A DNA stretch of 6,275 nucleotides from positions 1 to 6,275 of the forward strand of contig QMMS01000262.1 of assembly GCA_003647375.1 (NCBI GenBank). The letters are read 5' to 3'. Made by a program: the position numbers and the translations under genes. Numbering within the stretch: the first letter of the stretch is position 1; every line of letters starts with the position of its first letter. Of the stretch, positions 1 to 6,275 are shown piece by piece. Below the pieces are notes generated by a model that saw nothing but the letters and a program-made list of their open reading frames with translations, was not told the DNA's origin and did no database searches. The stretch is from Deltaproteobacteria bacterium (GTDB lineage: Bacteria > Desulfobacterota > Desulfobacteria > Desulfobacterales > B30-G6).

Positions 1-1216
1 GAAAATGGCTTTGGAATGGCGTATCCCATACATTCGGCTGTTAGATGCAGTTGGTGGTAGCGTGCGGAGTTTCGAACAGCTTGGCGCCACATATCTTCCT
101 TTCGGTCCCGGTTTAGATCCATCTCCCGAGCTATTGCAAATTGCACCGGTTGTCTCAATCGTGCTCGGCTCGGTGGCTGGACTTCCTGCTGTGGAAGCCT
201 GCCTGGCCCATTTCAATGTCATGGTGAAACGTACCAGTCAGCTTTTTGTAGCTGGTCCGCCAGTGGTTAAAGCTGCCCTTTGTCATGAAGTGACCAAAGA
301 AGAGTTAGGCAATGAAAAAATTCATGCCCATCGAAGCGGCGTAATCCACAATGTCGCCGAAGACGAGAAAGATGCTTTTGACCTCGTTCGCCGCTTTCTA
401 AGCTATATGCCAGCCAATGTCTGGGAGGTACCTCCCCGTATTGAATCTGAGGATGACCCCGATCGAAGGGATGAATCCCTGCTAAAGGTCATTCCGCAAA
501 ACCGTCGCAAGCTATATGATCCCTACCAAGTTCTCTACTCTGTCTTGGACCGGGATTCGATTTTCGAATTGACTCCTTTCTACGGTCGTTCACGAATAAC
601 TGTGCTGGCCAGAATCAATGGCCATGTGGTCGGGGCCATGATCGACAATCCCAATTTCATGGGAGGTTCGATGGATATTGCGGCAGCTGAGAAACAAACT
701 CATTTTATTAAGCTATGCAATACTTTCCATATTCCTATCGCATATTTTGCAGACCAACCTGGCTTTATGGTCGGACCGGAATCAGAAAAACAAGGCATGC
801 TGCGAGCAGGGGCTCGGGCACATTCGGTCATTTGCTTAAGTCGAGTACCGTGGATTACATTTGTTATCAGGCGCCTATATGGTGTGGCCGGCGCATTACA
901 CCTTAGGGAAAGTGGCATGTATAGACGCTATGCCTGGCCTTCAGCCAAATGGGGATCAATGCATATCGAGGGCGGGGCCATGGCAGCCTATCGTCGTGAA
1001 ATCGAATCAGCACCTGACCCCGAGACTAAGCGCAAGGAGATTGAAGAGCGCCTGAAGGCCGTGGCCTCACCATTCAGAACAGCTCACAATTTCGGGGTCG
1101 AGGAGATCATCGATCCTATGAATACCAGGCCATTGCTCTGCAAATTTATTGCGAGTGCCCAACGCGTAATAAAAGATCAGCTTGGACGCACCAGTGGTCC
1201 TTGTTTTTTACCTTGA
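1..1216 (+). CDS. Acyl-CoA carboxylase carboxyltransferase subunit (propionyl-/methylmalonyl-CoA type), 5'-truncated by window edge
   Basis: Crotonase-fold carboxyltransferase that moves a carboxyl group between carboxybiotin and an acyl-CoA; family members are cytoplasmic and pair with biotin carboxylase and biotin carrier subunits. The frame is open to the left edge (first full codon at base 2). The ATG at base 5 lies inside a conserved stretch (LEWRIPYIRLLDAVGGSV), so it is internal and not the start. About 403 residues are visible against roughly 510 in the family, so about 100 N-terminal residues are missing. Counting from that ATG, residues 12-21 (LLDAVGGSVR) and 81-90 (FVAGPPVVKA) belong to the N-domain. 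The C-domain runs from about 171 (YDPYQVLYSVLD), with FADQPGFMVG at 248-257, a glycine-rich loop YGVAGALH at 292-299, YAWPSAKWGS at 309-318, and SPFRTAHNFGVEEIIDP at 355-371. The C-terminus is complete (stop TGA). The family is clear; the acyl-CoA substrate and reaction direction cannot be read from the sequence. The gene lies 127 bp upstream of the transporter cluster. Confidence 0.9.
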   Translation, partial: KMALEWRIPYIRLLDAVGGSVRSFEQLGATYLPFGPGLDPSPELLQIAPVVSIVLGSVAGLPAVEACLAHFNVMVKRTSQLFVAGPPVVKAALCHEVTKEELGNEKIHAHRSGVIHNVAEDEKDAFDLVRRFLSYMPANVWEVPPRIESEDDPDRRDESLLKVIPQNRRKLYDPYQVLYSVLDRDSIFELTPFYGRSRITVLARINGHVVGAMIDNPNFMGGSMDIAAAEKQTHFIKLCNTFHIPIAYFADQPGFMVGPESEKQGMLRAGARAHSVICLSRVPWITFVIRRLYGVAGALHLRESGMYRRYAWPSAKWGSMHIEGGAMAAYRREIESAPDPETKRKEIEERLKAVASPFRTAHNFGVEEIIDPMNTRPLLCKFIASAQRVIKDQLGRTSGPCFLP

Positions 1217-1324
1217 ATGACACAGGTTTCGGATAATTTAAAACCAGATTTTTCGACATCATGGGGCATTCCACCGGCACAGCAGGCAAAATTCTATTTG
1301 TTACATATACCGTAACCGCAGCAC

Positions 1325-1333
1325 AAAGGTGAG
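1325..1333 (+). promoter_or_regulatory. Ribosome binding site deciding the livG start
   Basis: AAAGGTGAG contains AGGTGA, a match to the anti-Shine-Dalgarno complement, and ends 10 bases before the ATG at 1344. The longest open frame could begin at a GTG at 1329, but that GTG lies inside this motif and has no ribosome site of its own upstream. The ATG at 1344 is therefore the better start. Confidence 0.7.
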
Positions 1334-1343
1334 AATACAAATT

Positions 1344-2126
1344 ATGGAAAGTTCATCTCAGACTAAGTTGATTCAGGTCAATTCATTAAAATTGAGTTTC
1401 GGTGGTGTATTGGCCCTTAATCAAATTGACTTGGATATTTACGAGGGAGAGTTACTCGCTTTGATCGGGCCAAATGGTGCCGGCAAAACCTGCCTATTAA
1501 ACTGCATTAATGGATTTTATAAGCCTGATTCAGGGCACATCAAATACAAAGGTAAAGATATTACCACAGTGCCTCTACATAAAAGGGCTCACCTGGGAAT
1601 CGCACGGGTTTTTCAGGGCATTCAATTATATGATGGCCTCACAACGTTAGACAACTTACTTGCAGGCGCCCATCTATTCATTAAGCATAACATTTTTTCT
1701 GCCTTCTGGTATATTGGAAAAGCAAAACAAGAGGAGATCAGGCAAAGGAAAAAAGTGGAAGAAATTATTGATTTCCTGGAGATTGAACATGTACGCAAAA
1801 AAATGGTCGGTGAACTGCCGTATGGGATGCAAAAAAGAATCGACCTGGGCCGAGCGATGGCCATGTCGCCCGACCTGTTGCTGCTGGATGAACCCATGGC
1901 TGGAATGAACCTCGAAGAAAAGGAGGATATGGCGCGTTTCATCCTCGATATTCATGACGAGTGGGGAACAACAATTATCCTGGTCGAGCATGATATGGGT
2001 GTCGTTATGGATATTGCAGACCGTCTGGCTGTCTTGGATTTCGGTCAAAAAATTGCCCAAGGAATACCGGAAGAAATCAGCAGAAATCCGAAAGTAATCG
2101 GTGCCTATTTAGGAGAAGAAAAGTGA
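1344..2126 (+). CDS. livG: LivG-type ABC transporter ATP-binding protein
   Basis: Cytoplasmic ATPase of a branched-chain amino acid type (HAAT) importer, 260 residues from the chosen ATG, which is normal for LivG. Walker A GPNGAGKT is at 42-49, the Q-loop glutamine at 91 (VFQ), the signature region LPYGMQKR at 158-165, Walker B LLLLDEP at 178-184, a D-loop region AGMN at 186-189, and the switch histidine at 216 (VEHDM). The insert between Q-loop and signature (about 100-150) and the ending NPKVIGAYLGEE are typical of LivG, whereas LivF is shorter and lacks this insert. All catalytic residues are present. The signature has Met where canonical LSGGQ/LSYGQ has Gln. Its stop overlaps the GTG start of the downstream synthetase by 4 bp, implying translational coupling. 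The partner LivF is not in the window. The transported solute is unknown; 'branched-chain amino acid' is a family label only. Confidence 0.93.
   Translation: MESSSQTKLIQVNSLKLSFGGVLALNQIDLDIYEGELLALIGPNGAGKTCLLNCINGFYKPDSGHIKYKGKDITTVPLHKRAHLGIARVFQGIQLYDGLTTLDNLLAGAHLFIKHNIFSAFWYIGKAKQEEIRQRKKVEEIIDFLEIEHVRKKMVGELPYGMQKRIDLGRAMAMSPDLLLLDEPMAGMNLEEKEDMARFILDIHDEWGTTIILVEHDMGVVMDIADRLAVLDFGQKIAQGIPEEISRNPKVIGAYLGEEK
2111..2115 (+). promoter_or_regulatory. Ribosome binding site for the GTG-started acyl-CoA synthetase
   Basis: AGGAG lies within the last codons of livG and ends 7 bases before the GTG at 2123. The spacing is good and the site supports GTG initiation inside a GTGA stop/start overlap with livG. 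Confidence 0.7.
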
Positions 2127-4042
2127 ATATTCGAAACACAGGGACCACCGACCATCTTGACACTCTGCCAAAACTGCTTTTTGAAAATTATCGCAAGAAT
2201 CCATCCCGGGTCGCGATGCGGAAAAAAGATTTGGGCATCTGGAATCCATACACCTGGGAGGATTGTTATATCAATGTCAAACATTTTGCTCTGGGCTTAA
2301 AAGAGATGGGATTTCAACCTGGAGACAAGCTCAGTATTGTCGGTGATAATGAACCTGAGTGGTACTGGGCGGAATTAGCTGCCCAGGCTATAGGTGGCAC
2401 ATCAGTCGGTTTATATATCGATGTTATCCCCGAAGAGGTCCTGTACATTGTAAGACACTCGGACAGCACTTTCGCCGTGGCAAAAGACCAGGAGCAGGTT
2501 GATAAATTTCTCGATATCATCAACGAACTGCCGAACTTAAAAAAGATAATTTTCTGGGACCCCAAGGGAATGCGCGCCTACCTTGAAGATCCACGAATCG
2601 TTTATTTTTCAGACGTTGTTAAAATTGGTAAACAATATGAAGAAAGAAACCCCGGAGTTTTCGAAGAATGTGTTGAAAAAGGGAAAGGCACAGATATCGC
2701 CCTAATTTGCTATACCTCTGGAACAACCGGCCTGCCAAAAGGCCCCTTGATCAGTCATGACTACATGATCAAGGGCTCAAAGCGTATGGCGAAAATCAAC
2801 CCATGGTTTCCTTCGGATGAGTATCTCTCTTTTGTACCCCTGGCCTGGATTGCCGAGCAGCTTTTTATGGTGGCCTGGCTTTTGTGGGGTGCTCCTGTGA
2901 ATTACCCAGAATCACCAGATACTGTGATGGAAAATATCAGGGAAATTGGCCCTCAGTTTCTACTACTGGGGCCCAGGCAATGGCAGGGGCTGGTAGCCAT
3001 GGTGCAGATGAAAATCAACGATGCTGTCTTTTTTAAGCGATGGCTCTACCAGCTGGCGATGACGATCGGATACCGCTATGCCGATTATTTTTATGAAAAA
3101 CGTGAAAAGCCCCCCATGATTTGGTCGATATTGCACAAGCTGGCGGATTGGAGCTGTTTGATGCATATTCGAGACAACTTAGGGTTGAGCAAGGCCCGTG
3201 TTGGGTTGACCGGAGGCACAGCGCTTGGCCCGGATGTTTTCCGCTGGTTCCAAGCCATTGGGGTAAATATCAAGGAAGCCTATGGCCTTACGGAGGTAAA
3301 CCCGGTGGCCATGCATTCCGATTGGTCCAAACCTGGCACCGTTGGTCCATTAGTTCCCGGGACAGAGGTTAAAATGTCTGCCGCAGGCGAAGTAATGGTC
3401 AAAGCCGATCCTATCTTTAGCGGATACTACAAACAGCCCGACAAGACGGTTGAAGCGGTAGAAGATGGATGGGTCAAAACCGGGGATGCTGGTGTATTCG
3501 ATGAAGACGGCCACCTCATTATCCTGGACCGCCTAAAGGATATGCTGCGGTTAAAAAGCGGCGAAAAATACTCTCCAACGTATATCGAAAACCGCCTGAA
3601 ATTCAGCCCTTATATTAAAGACGGCATGGTCGTCGGCGGGCAGGAGCGCGATTTTTTATTCGCAATTATTAACATCGATTTTGACAATGTCGGCCGTTGG
3701 GCAGAAAAAAACGGTCACCCATATACGACCTTTGTTGATTTGTCCCAAAAAGAGGAAGTCTATGACCTCATTTTAAAGGACGTTGAGAGGGTTAACAAAG
3801 ATCTTCCGGAGGGAGCCAGGGTCAAGCGATTCTCTTTGCTGCACAAGGAATTTGACCCGGACGAAGGTGAACTCACAAAAACGCGCAAACTCCGGAGGGC
3901 CTTCCTGGATAAAAAATTCAAAACTATGATCGAAGGCGCTTATTCAAATTCACCGCATGTTATTATGGAAGCTGAGGTAAAATACCGTGACGGCCGTACA
4001 GCCACGGTGAAAACTGAAATCAGCATTCGAGACTCGAGATAG
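2123..4042 (+). CDS. AMP-forming long-chain-type acyl-CoA synthetase within a Liv transporter operon
   Basis: ANL-superfamily enzyme expected to convert a carboxylate, ATP and CoA to acyl-CoA, AMP and PPi. It has 639 residues, a usual length for long-chain (ACSL/FadD15-like) synthetases. Motifs in order: phosphate-binding loop YTSGTTGLPKG at 197-207; LTGGTALGP at 362-370; EAYGLTE at 385-391; TGD at 453-455; the hinge region LDRLKDMLRLKSGEKYSP at 468-485; and the C-domain segment LTKTRKLRR at 584-592, whose Lys589 aligns with the catalytic lysine. No membrane span or signal peptide is evident, so it is cytoplasmic or peripheral. The GTG start is backed by AGGAG 7 bases upstream and by the 4-bp overlap with livG. 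Residues from about 605 to 639 form a tail beyond the usual end, predicted beta-rich (MEAEVKYRDGRTATVK). Position between livG and livH suggests it activates the imported solute. The family is secure; the chain length or aromatic/aliphatic nature of the substrate is not determinable. Confidence 0.93.
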   Translation: MNIRNTGTTDHLDTLPKLLFENYRKNPSRVAMRKKDLGIWNPYTWEDCYINVKHFALGLKEMGFQPGDKLSIVGDNEPEWYWAELAAQAIGGTSVGLYIDVIPEEVLYIVRHSDSTFAVAKDQEQVDKFLDIINELPNLKKIIFWDPKGMRAYLEDPRIVYFSDVVKIGKQYEERNPGVFEECVEKGKGTDIALICYTSGTTGLPKGPLISHDYMIKGSKRMAKINPWFPSDEYLSFVPLAWIAEQLFMVAWLLWGAPVNYPESPDTVMENIREIGPQFLLLGPRQWQGLVAMVQMKINDAVFFKRWLYQLAMTIGYRYADYFYEKREKPPMIWSILHKLADWSCLMHIRDNLGLSKARVGLTGGTALGPDVFRWFQAIGVNIKEAYGLTEVNPVAMHSDWSKPGTVGPLVPGTEVKMSAAGEVMVKADPIFSGYYKQPDKTVEAVEDGWVKTGDAGVFDEDGHLIILDRLKDMLRLKSGEKYSPTYIENRLKFSPYIKDGMVVGGQERDFLFAIINIDFDNVGRWAEKNGHPYTTFVDLSQKEEVYDLILKDVERVNKDLPEGARVKRFSLLHKEFDPDEGELTKTRKLRRAFLDKKFKTMIEGAYSNSPHVIMEAEVKYRDGRTATVKTEISIRDSR

Positions 4043-4052
4043 GAGACCATCC

Positions 4053-4940
4053 ATGGCTTTTTTTCTGCAACTGGTTGTCAGCGGATTTTTGACTGGCTCT
4101 GTCTACGCCCTGATGGCACTGGGTATTGTCATTATTTATAAAGCATCCAGTGTGTTCAATTTCGCACACGGCAGCATCGTCGCCTTTACCGCATACCTGA
4201 TCTGGCACTTGATGGTAAACCTTCATTTGCACATCATTTTCGCGGTCATCATCAGCCTGCCTGTCATCATTATTATTGCTTATCTGATTCAGCGGCTCAT
4301 CCTCTATCCGCTGACAGGACAACCTCCATTAGCTGCGATCATGGCCACCCTGGCACTGGCAGAGGTTGTCAATGGAGCGATCACGCTTTTTTGGCCAGGG
4401 CCCGCCAGGACCTATCCGAAGTTTCTACCTACCGGGACCATTCAGATTGGGACTGTCTTTATAACTCTTGAAGAAATTGTAAATTTTATTATCTGTGGGC
4501 TGGCATTTACCGGTTTTATGCTATTTTTCCAAAAAAGCAAACTGGGCCTTACGATGCGCGGAACTGCCGAGGACCATCAATTGGCCCGCAGCGAAGGTGT
4601 TAAGGTAAATCGGATATTTGTTTTAGCCTGGTTTATCGCCATTATAATGGCCGGTATCGGGGGATTTCTAATGGCCAACATGCACGGTGTTAACCAGGAA
4701 CCCCTCATCGCACTGGGTATGAAATCACTAGCCGTCGTCATCTTGGGAGGGATGGAATCGATCTTGGGTGCTGTGATCGGCGGGATTGCGATCGGCCTTC
4801 TGGAGGCCCTTGGAGCCGGTTATCTTGACCCTTTGGTAGGTGGCGGTGTGGAGGAGGTCTTCCCGTTTATCATATTAGTTATTATTTTACTGATTAAACC
4901 CTACGGTCTTTTCGGGTATAAAAGAATAGAAAGGGTATAA
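4053..4940 (+). CDS. livH: LivH-type ABC transporter permease
   Basis: Inner-membrane permease of the HAAT importer family, 295 residues, the usual LivH length. It is mostly hydrophobic, with about eight likely membrane segments (for example near 5-28, 36-55, 59-86, 93-113, 142-160, 188-208, 224-252 and 268-284). Hallmarks are the N-terminal GSVYALMALGIVIIYKASSVFNFAHG region (about 15-40), the cytoplasmic coupling loop KLGLTMRGTAEDHQLARSEGV (about 163-183) that contacts the ATPase, and LAVVILGGMESILGAVIGG (226-244). The C-terminus KPYGLFG is typical. AGGAG at 4041-4045, overlapping the synthetase stop TAG, ends 7 bases before the ATG and fixes the start. It is 10 bp after the synthetase gene and 4 bp before livM, so it is co-transcribed and would pair with LivM. 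There is nothing broken or unusual in it. Confidence 0.93.
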   Translation: MAFFLQLVVSGFLTGSVYALMALGIVIIYKASSVFNFAHGSIVAFTAYLIWHLMVNLHLHIIFAVIISLPVIIIIAYLIQRLILYPLTGQPPLAAIMATLALAEVVNGAITLFWPGPARTYPKFLPTGTIQIGTVFITLEEIVNFIICGLAFTGFMLFFQKSKLGLTMRGTAEDHQLARSEGVKVNRIFVLAWFIAIIMAGIGGFLMANMHGVNQEPLIALGMKSLAVVILGGMESILGAVIGGIAIGLLEALGAGYLDPLVGGGVEEVFPFIILVIILLIKPYGLFGYKRIERV

Positions 4941-4944
4941 GACC

Positions 4945-6003
4945 ATGCTGAAGAAACCATGCGGCACCTTCGACGAAACATATGCCCAGGATATTGCCTG
5001 TATTCGTACCCCCTTCCGGGCAGGTCTGCTTATCCTTCTGCTATTATTCATTTTTATAATCATGCCGCTTGTAGCAGATGATTATGTTTTGGGGATCATG
5101 AACGTGATTGGAATTACGGTTATTGCCATGTTGGGACTAAATATCCTAACCGGTTACTGCGGCCAGATTTCTATTGGCCATGTCGCATTTATTGCCGTGG
5201 GTTCCTATACCAGTTCCATCTTGTCTGAGCACCTCGGGTGGCAATTTTGGGCAACATTTCCCAGCGCAATTCTGGTTAGCGGGCTTCTGGGATTGATTGT
5301 TGCATTACCTTCTCTGAGAATAAAAGGGTTTTACATCGCCATTTCCACAATGGCATTTCATTATATCACTATCTGGATAATTTTACATGGCGGTGACCTG
5401 ACCAAAGGTGTCTGGGGCCTTCCTTGTGAATTCCCTATTTTTTTCGGTATTAGTTTCGATACAGAAAGAAAAATGTATTTTCTCATTATGGCCCTTTCTG
5501 TATTAGGAACCATAATGGCCTTCAACCTGGTTCGAACCAAATTTGGCCGTGGGTTTGTTGCCGTGCGTGACAATGATATTGCGGCAGAATTTATGGGACT
5601 GAATATTTTTCGCTTAAAAATAATGGCCTTTATCATCTGCTCCATGTACGCCGGTGCGGCCGGTTCTCTTTATGCCCATTATTTGGGTATGATAACTGTC
5701 GAACAGTTTCCGTTAATCGACTCTATCTGGTACATGGGTTTTTTGATTATCGGCGGAATGGGTAGCATCAGCGGGGCCATTTTTGGAGCTATTTTCTACC
5801 GACTTATTGCCCAGGTGGTTATCTTTACTGCGCCCATGATCGGCGAGGCGTTCCCGTCGCTATCAGTATCAGGTGTGGCAGGCTTTACCCAGATACTGTT
5901 TGGAGTATTGATAATTCTTTTCCTGGTGCTCGAACCACGCGGATTAAACCACAGGTGGCAGATAACGTTATCCTCATTTAGATTATGGCCGTTTCCTTAC
6001 TAG
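4945..6003 (+). CDS. livM: LivM-type ABC transporter permease
   Basis: Second inner-membrane permease of the importer, 352 residues, usual for LivM. A short hydrophilic N-terminal segment (1-26, CGTFDETYAQD) precedes the first membrane span (about 27-43), and many further hydrophobic spans follow. The family core GLNILTGYCGQISIGHVAF spans 64-82, then LRIKGFYIAISTMAF at 124-138. The cytoplasmic coupling loop GRGFVAVRDNDIAAEFMGLN is at 201-220, and IIGGMGSISGAIFGA at 268-282. The protein ends with EPRGL (330-334) and a short tail closing in WPFPY. The start follows livH by 4 bp; AAGGG in the last livH codons, about 9 bases upstream of the ATG, is an adequate ribosome site. It forms the channel with LivH. 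Solute specificity cannot be inferred from the permeases. Confidence 0.93.
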   Translation: MLKKPCGTFDETYAQDIACIRTPFRAGLLILLLLFIFIIMPLVADDYVLGIMNVIGITVIAMLGLNILTGYCGQISIGHVAFIAVGSYTSSILSEHLGWQFWATFPSAILVSGLLGLIVALPSLRIKGFYIAISTMAFHYITIWIILHGGDLTKGVWGLPCEFPIFFGISFDTERKMYFLIMALSVLGTIMAFNLVRTKFGRGFVAVRDNDIAAEFMGLNIFRLKIMAFIICSMYAGAAGSLYAHYLGMITVEQFPLIDSIWYMGFLIIGGMGSISGAIFGAIFYRLIAQVVIFTAPMIGEAFPSLSVSGVAGFTQILFGVLIILFLVLEPRGLNHRWQITLSSFRLWPFPY

Positions 6004-6033
6004 AGAAATCAAAAGCAAACCATTAGCGAAGAG

Positions 6034-6038
6034 AGGAG
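6034..6038 (+). promoter_or_regulatory. Ribosome binding site of the livK-type gene
   Basis: AGGAG within GAGAGGAGAA sits 9 bases before the ATG at 6048. It is the strongest Shine-Dalgarno context of the locus, in a purine-rich 44-bp spacer, and is consistent with high expression of a binding protein relative to the permeases. No hairpin terminator or convincing promoter is visible in the spacer. Confidence 0.7.
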
Positions 6039-6047
6039 AAAAGCAAA

Positions 6048-6275
6048 ATGAAAAAAAATCGAAAACTGGCTGTTTCCGCAATTGTTCTGGTACTATTCCT
6101 TGCTGTCTTTTTTTGTATGGGGCAGGCAGCATACGCCGGCGATAAGCCGATCATAGCGATTGGACATCTTCCGCATTTCACAGGTGCTTATGGCGCAACC
6201 CAGGCCCCGTTTGCAGCAGCACAGGAAGATGCGATCGAATGGGCCAATAGCGTCAACTATGTTAAAGGCGCAGAA
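6048..6275 (+). CDS. livK: LivK-type periplasmic substrate-binding protein, 3'-truncated by window edge
   Basis: N-terminal 76 residues of an ABC-importer solute receptor; family members are about 370-430 residues, so most of the gene lies outside the window. It begins with a clear Sec signal peptide: basic MKKNRK, a hydrophobic core at about 7-25, and an AYA motif (28-30) with predicted cleavage before Gly31, giving a soluble periplasmic protein. The mature part starts KPIIAIGHLPHFTGAYGA (33-50), matching the first beta strand and ligand-loop of type I periplasmic-binding proteins (the usual form resembles IGxxxPLTGxxA), followed by a helix AAAQEDAIEWANS (57-69). The identification rests on this short stretch plus position directly after livH and livM. 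The ligand-binding residues mostly lie beyond the window, so the solute cannot be deduced. The frame is open at base 6275. Confidence 0.85.
   Translation, partial: MKKNRKLAVSAIVLVLFLAVFFCMGQAAYAGDKPIIAIGHLPHFTGAYGATQAPFAAAQEDAIEWANSVNYVKGAE

Noticed and set aside
5..7. ATG at base 5 as the start of the carboxyltransferase
   Set aside because: The residues after it are the conserved interior of the family, the frame is open to the left edge, and about 100 expected N-terminal residues are missing. The true start is upstream of the window.
1329..1331. GTG at 1329 as the start of livG
   Set aside because: It lies inside the AAAGGTGAG ribosome site that serves the ATG at 1344, and adds only five non-conserved residues.
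1622..2060. Reverse-strand open frames opposite livG (up to 128 codons)
   Set aside because: They lie antisense to a fully conserved ABC ATPase, have no recognisable domains and no ribosome sites; they are by-products of its codon usage.
4020..4322. 100-codon reverse-strand frame opposite the start of livH
   Set aside because: Its composition (rich in Asp, Asn, Gln and His) is what results from reading hydrophobic membrane-protein codons in antisense. No family features are seen.
6004..6047. Terminator or separate promoter between livM and livK
   Set aside because: The 44-bp spacer has no stem with a T-run and no credible -35/-10 pair; it is purine-rich and dominated by the ribosome binding site.
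6114..6116. Cys23 of the livK signal peptide as a lipoprotein acylation site
   Set aside because: The residues before it are Val-Phe-Phe, which does not fit a lipobox, and a good AYA signal peptidase I site follows at residues 28-30.

Overview
The window reads as one co-directional + strand locus with no RNA genes, mobile elements or CRISPR. It holds six protein genes, two of them cut by the window edges. The gene set is a branched-chain amino acid type (Liv/HAAT) ABC importer with an acyl-CoA synthetase gene inserted between its ATPase and permease genes, preceded by the carboxyltransferase subunit of an acyl-CoA carboxylase. Liv-type importers interleaved with AMP-forming CoA ligases are familiar from Desulfobacterota (sulfate-reducing and syntrophic 'Deltaproteobacteria') that live on organic acids. 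The intermediate base composition, the protein style (LivM with an N-terminal CGTFDETYAQD-type segment and a WPFPY C-terminus) and the clean Shine-Dalgarno sites fit that group. Genus or species cannot be assigned from this alone.

Layout: (1) 1-1216, acyl-CoA carboxylase/carboxyltransferase, lacking its N-terminus because the window starts inside it. (2) 1217-1343, a 127-bp gap with no convincing gene, promoter or terminator. (3) 1344-2126, livG-type ATPase. (4) 2123-4042, long-chain-type acyl-CoA synthetase, overlapping livG by 4 bp (GTGA). (5) 4053-4940, livH-type permease, 10 bp downstream. (6) 4945-6003, livM-type permease, 4 bp downstream. (7) 6048-6275, the start of a livK-type periplasmic binding protein, 44 bp downstream and running off the window. 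A livF-type second ATPase is absent from the window; if the importer is complete it probably lies just beyond livK.

How they may work together (inference): the binding protein captures a small solute, probably an organic or amino acid, in the periplasm. LivH/LivM move it inward using ATP hydrolysed by LivG and an unseen LivF. The synthetase, made from the same message, would trap the incoming carboxylate as its CoA thioester. The upstream carboxyltransferase could then carboxylate or decarboxylate an acyl-CoA in the same catabolic route, although its membership in the operon is less certain because of the 127-bp gap. The locus is best described as an uptake-and-activation operon of unknown substrate, not a wholly new system type.
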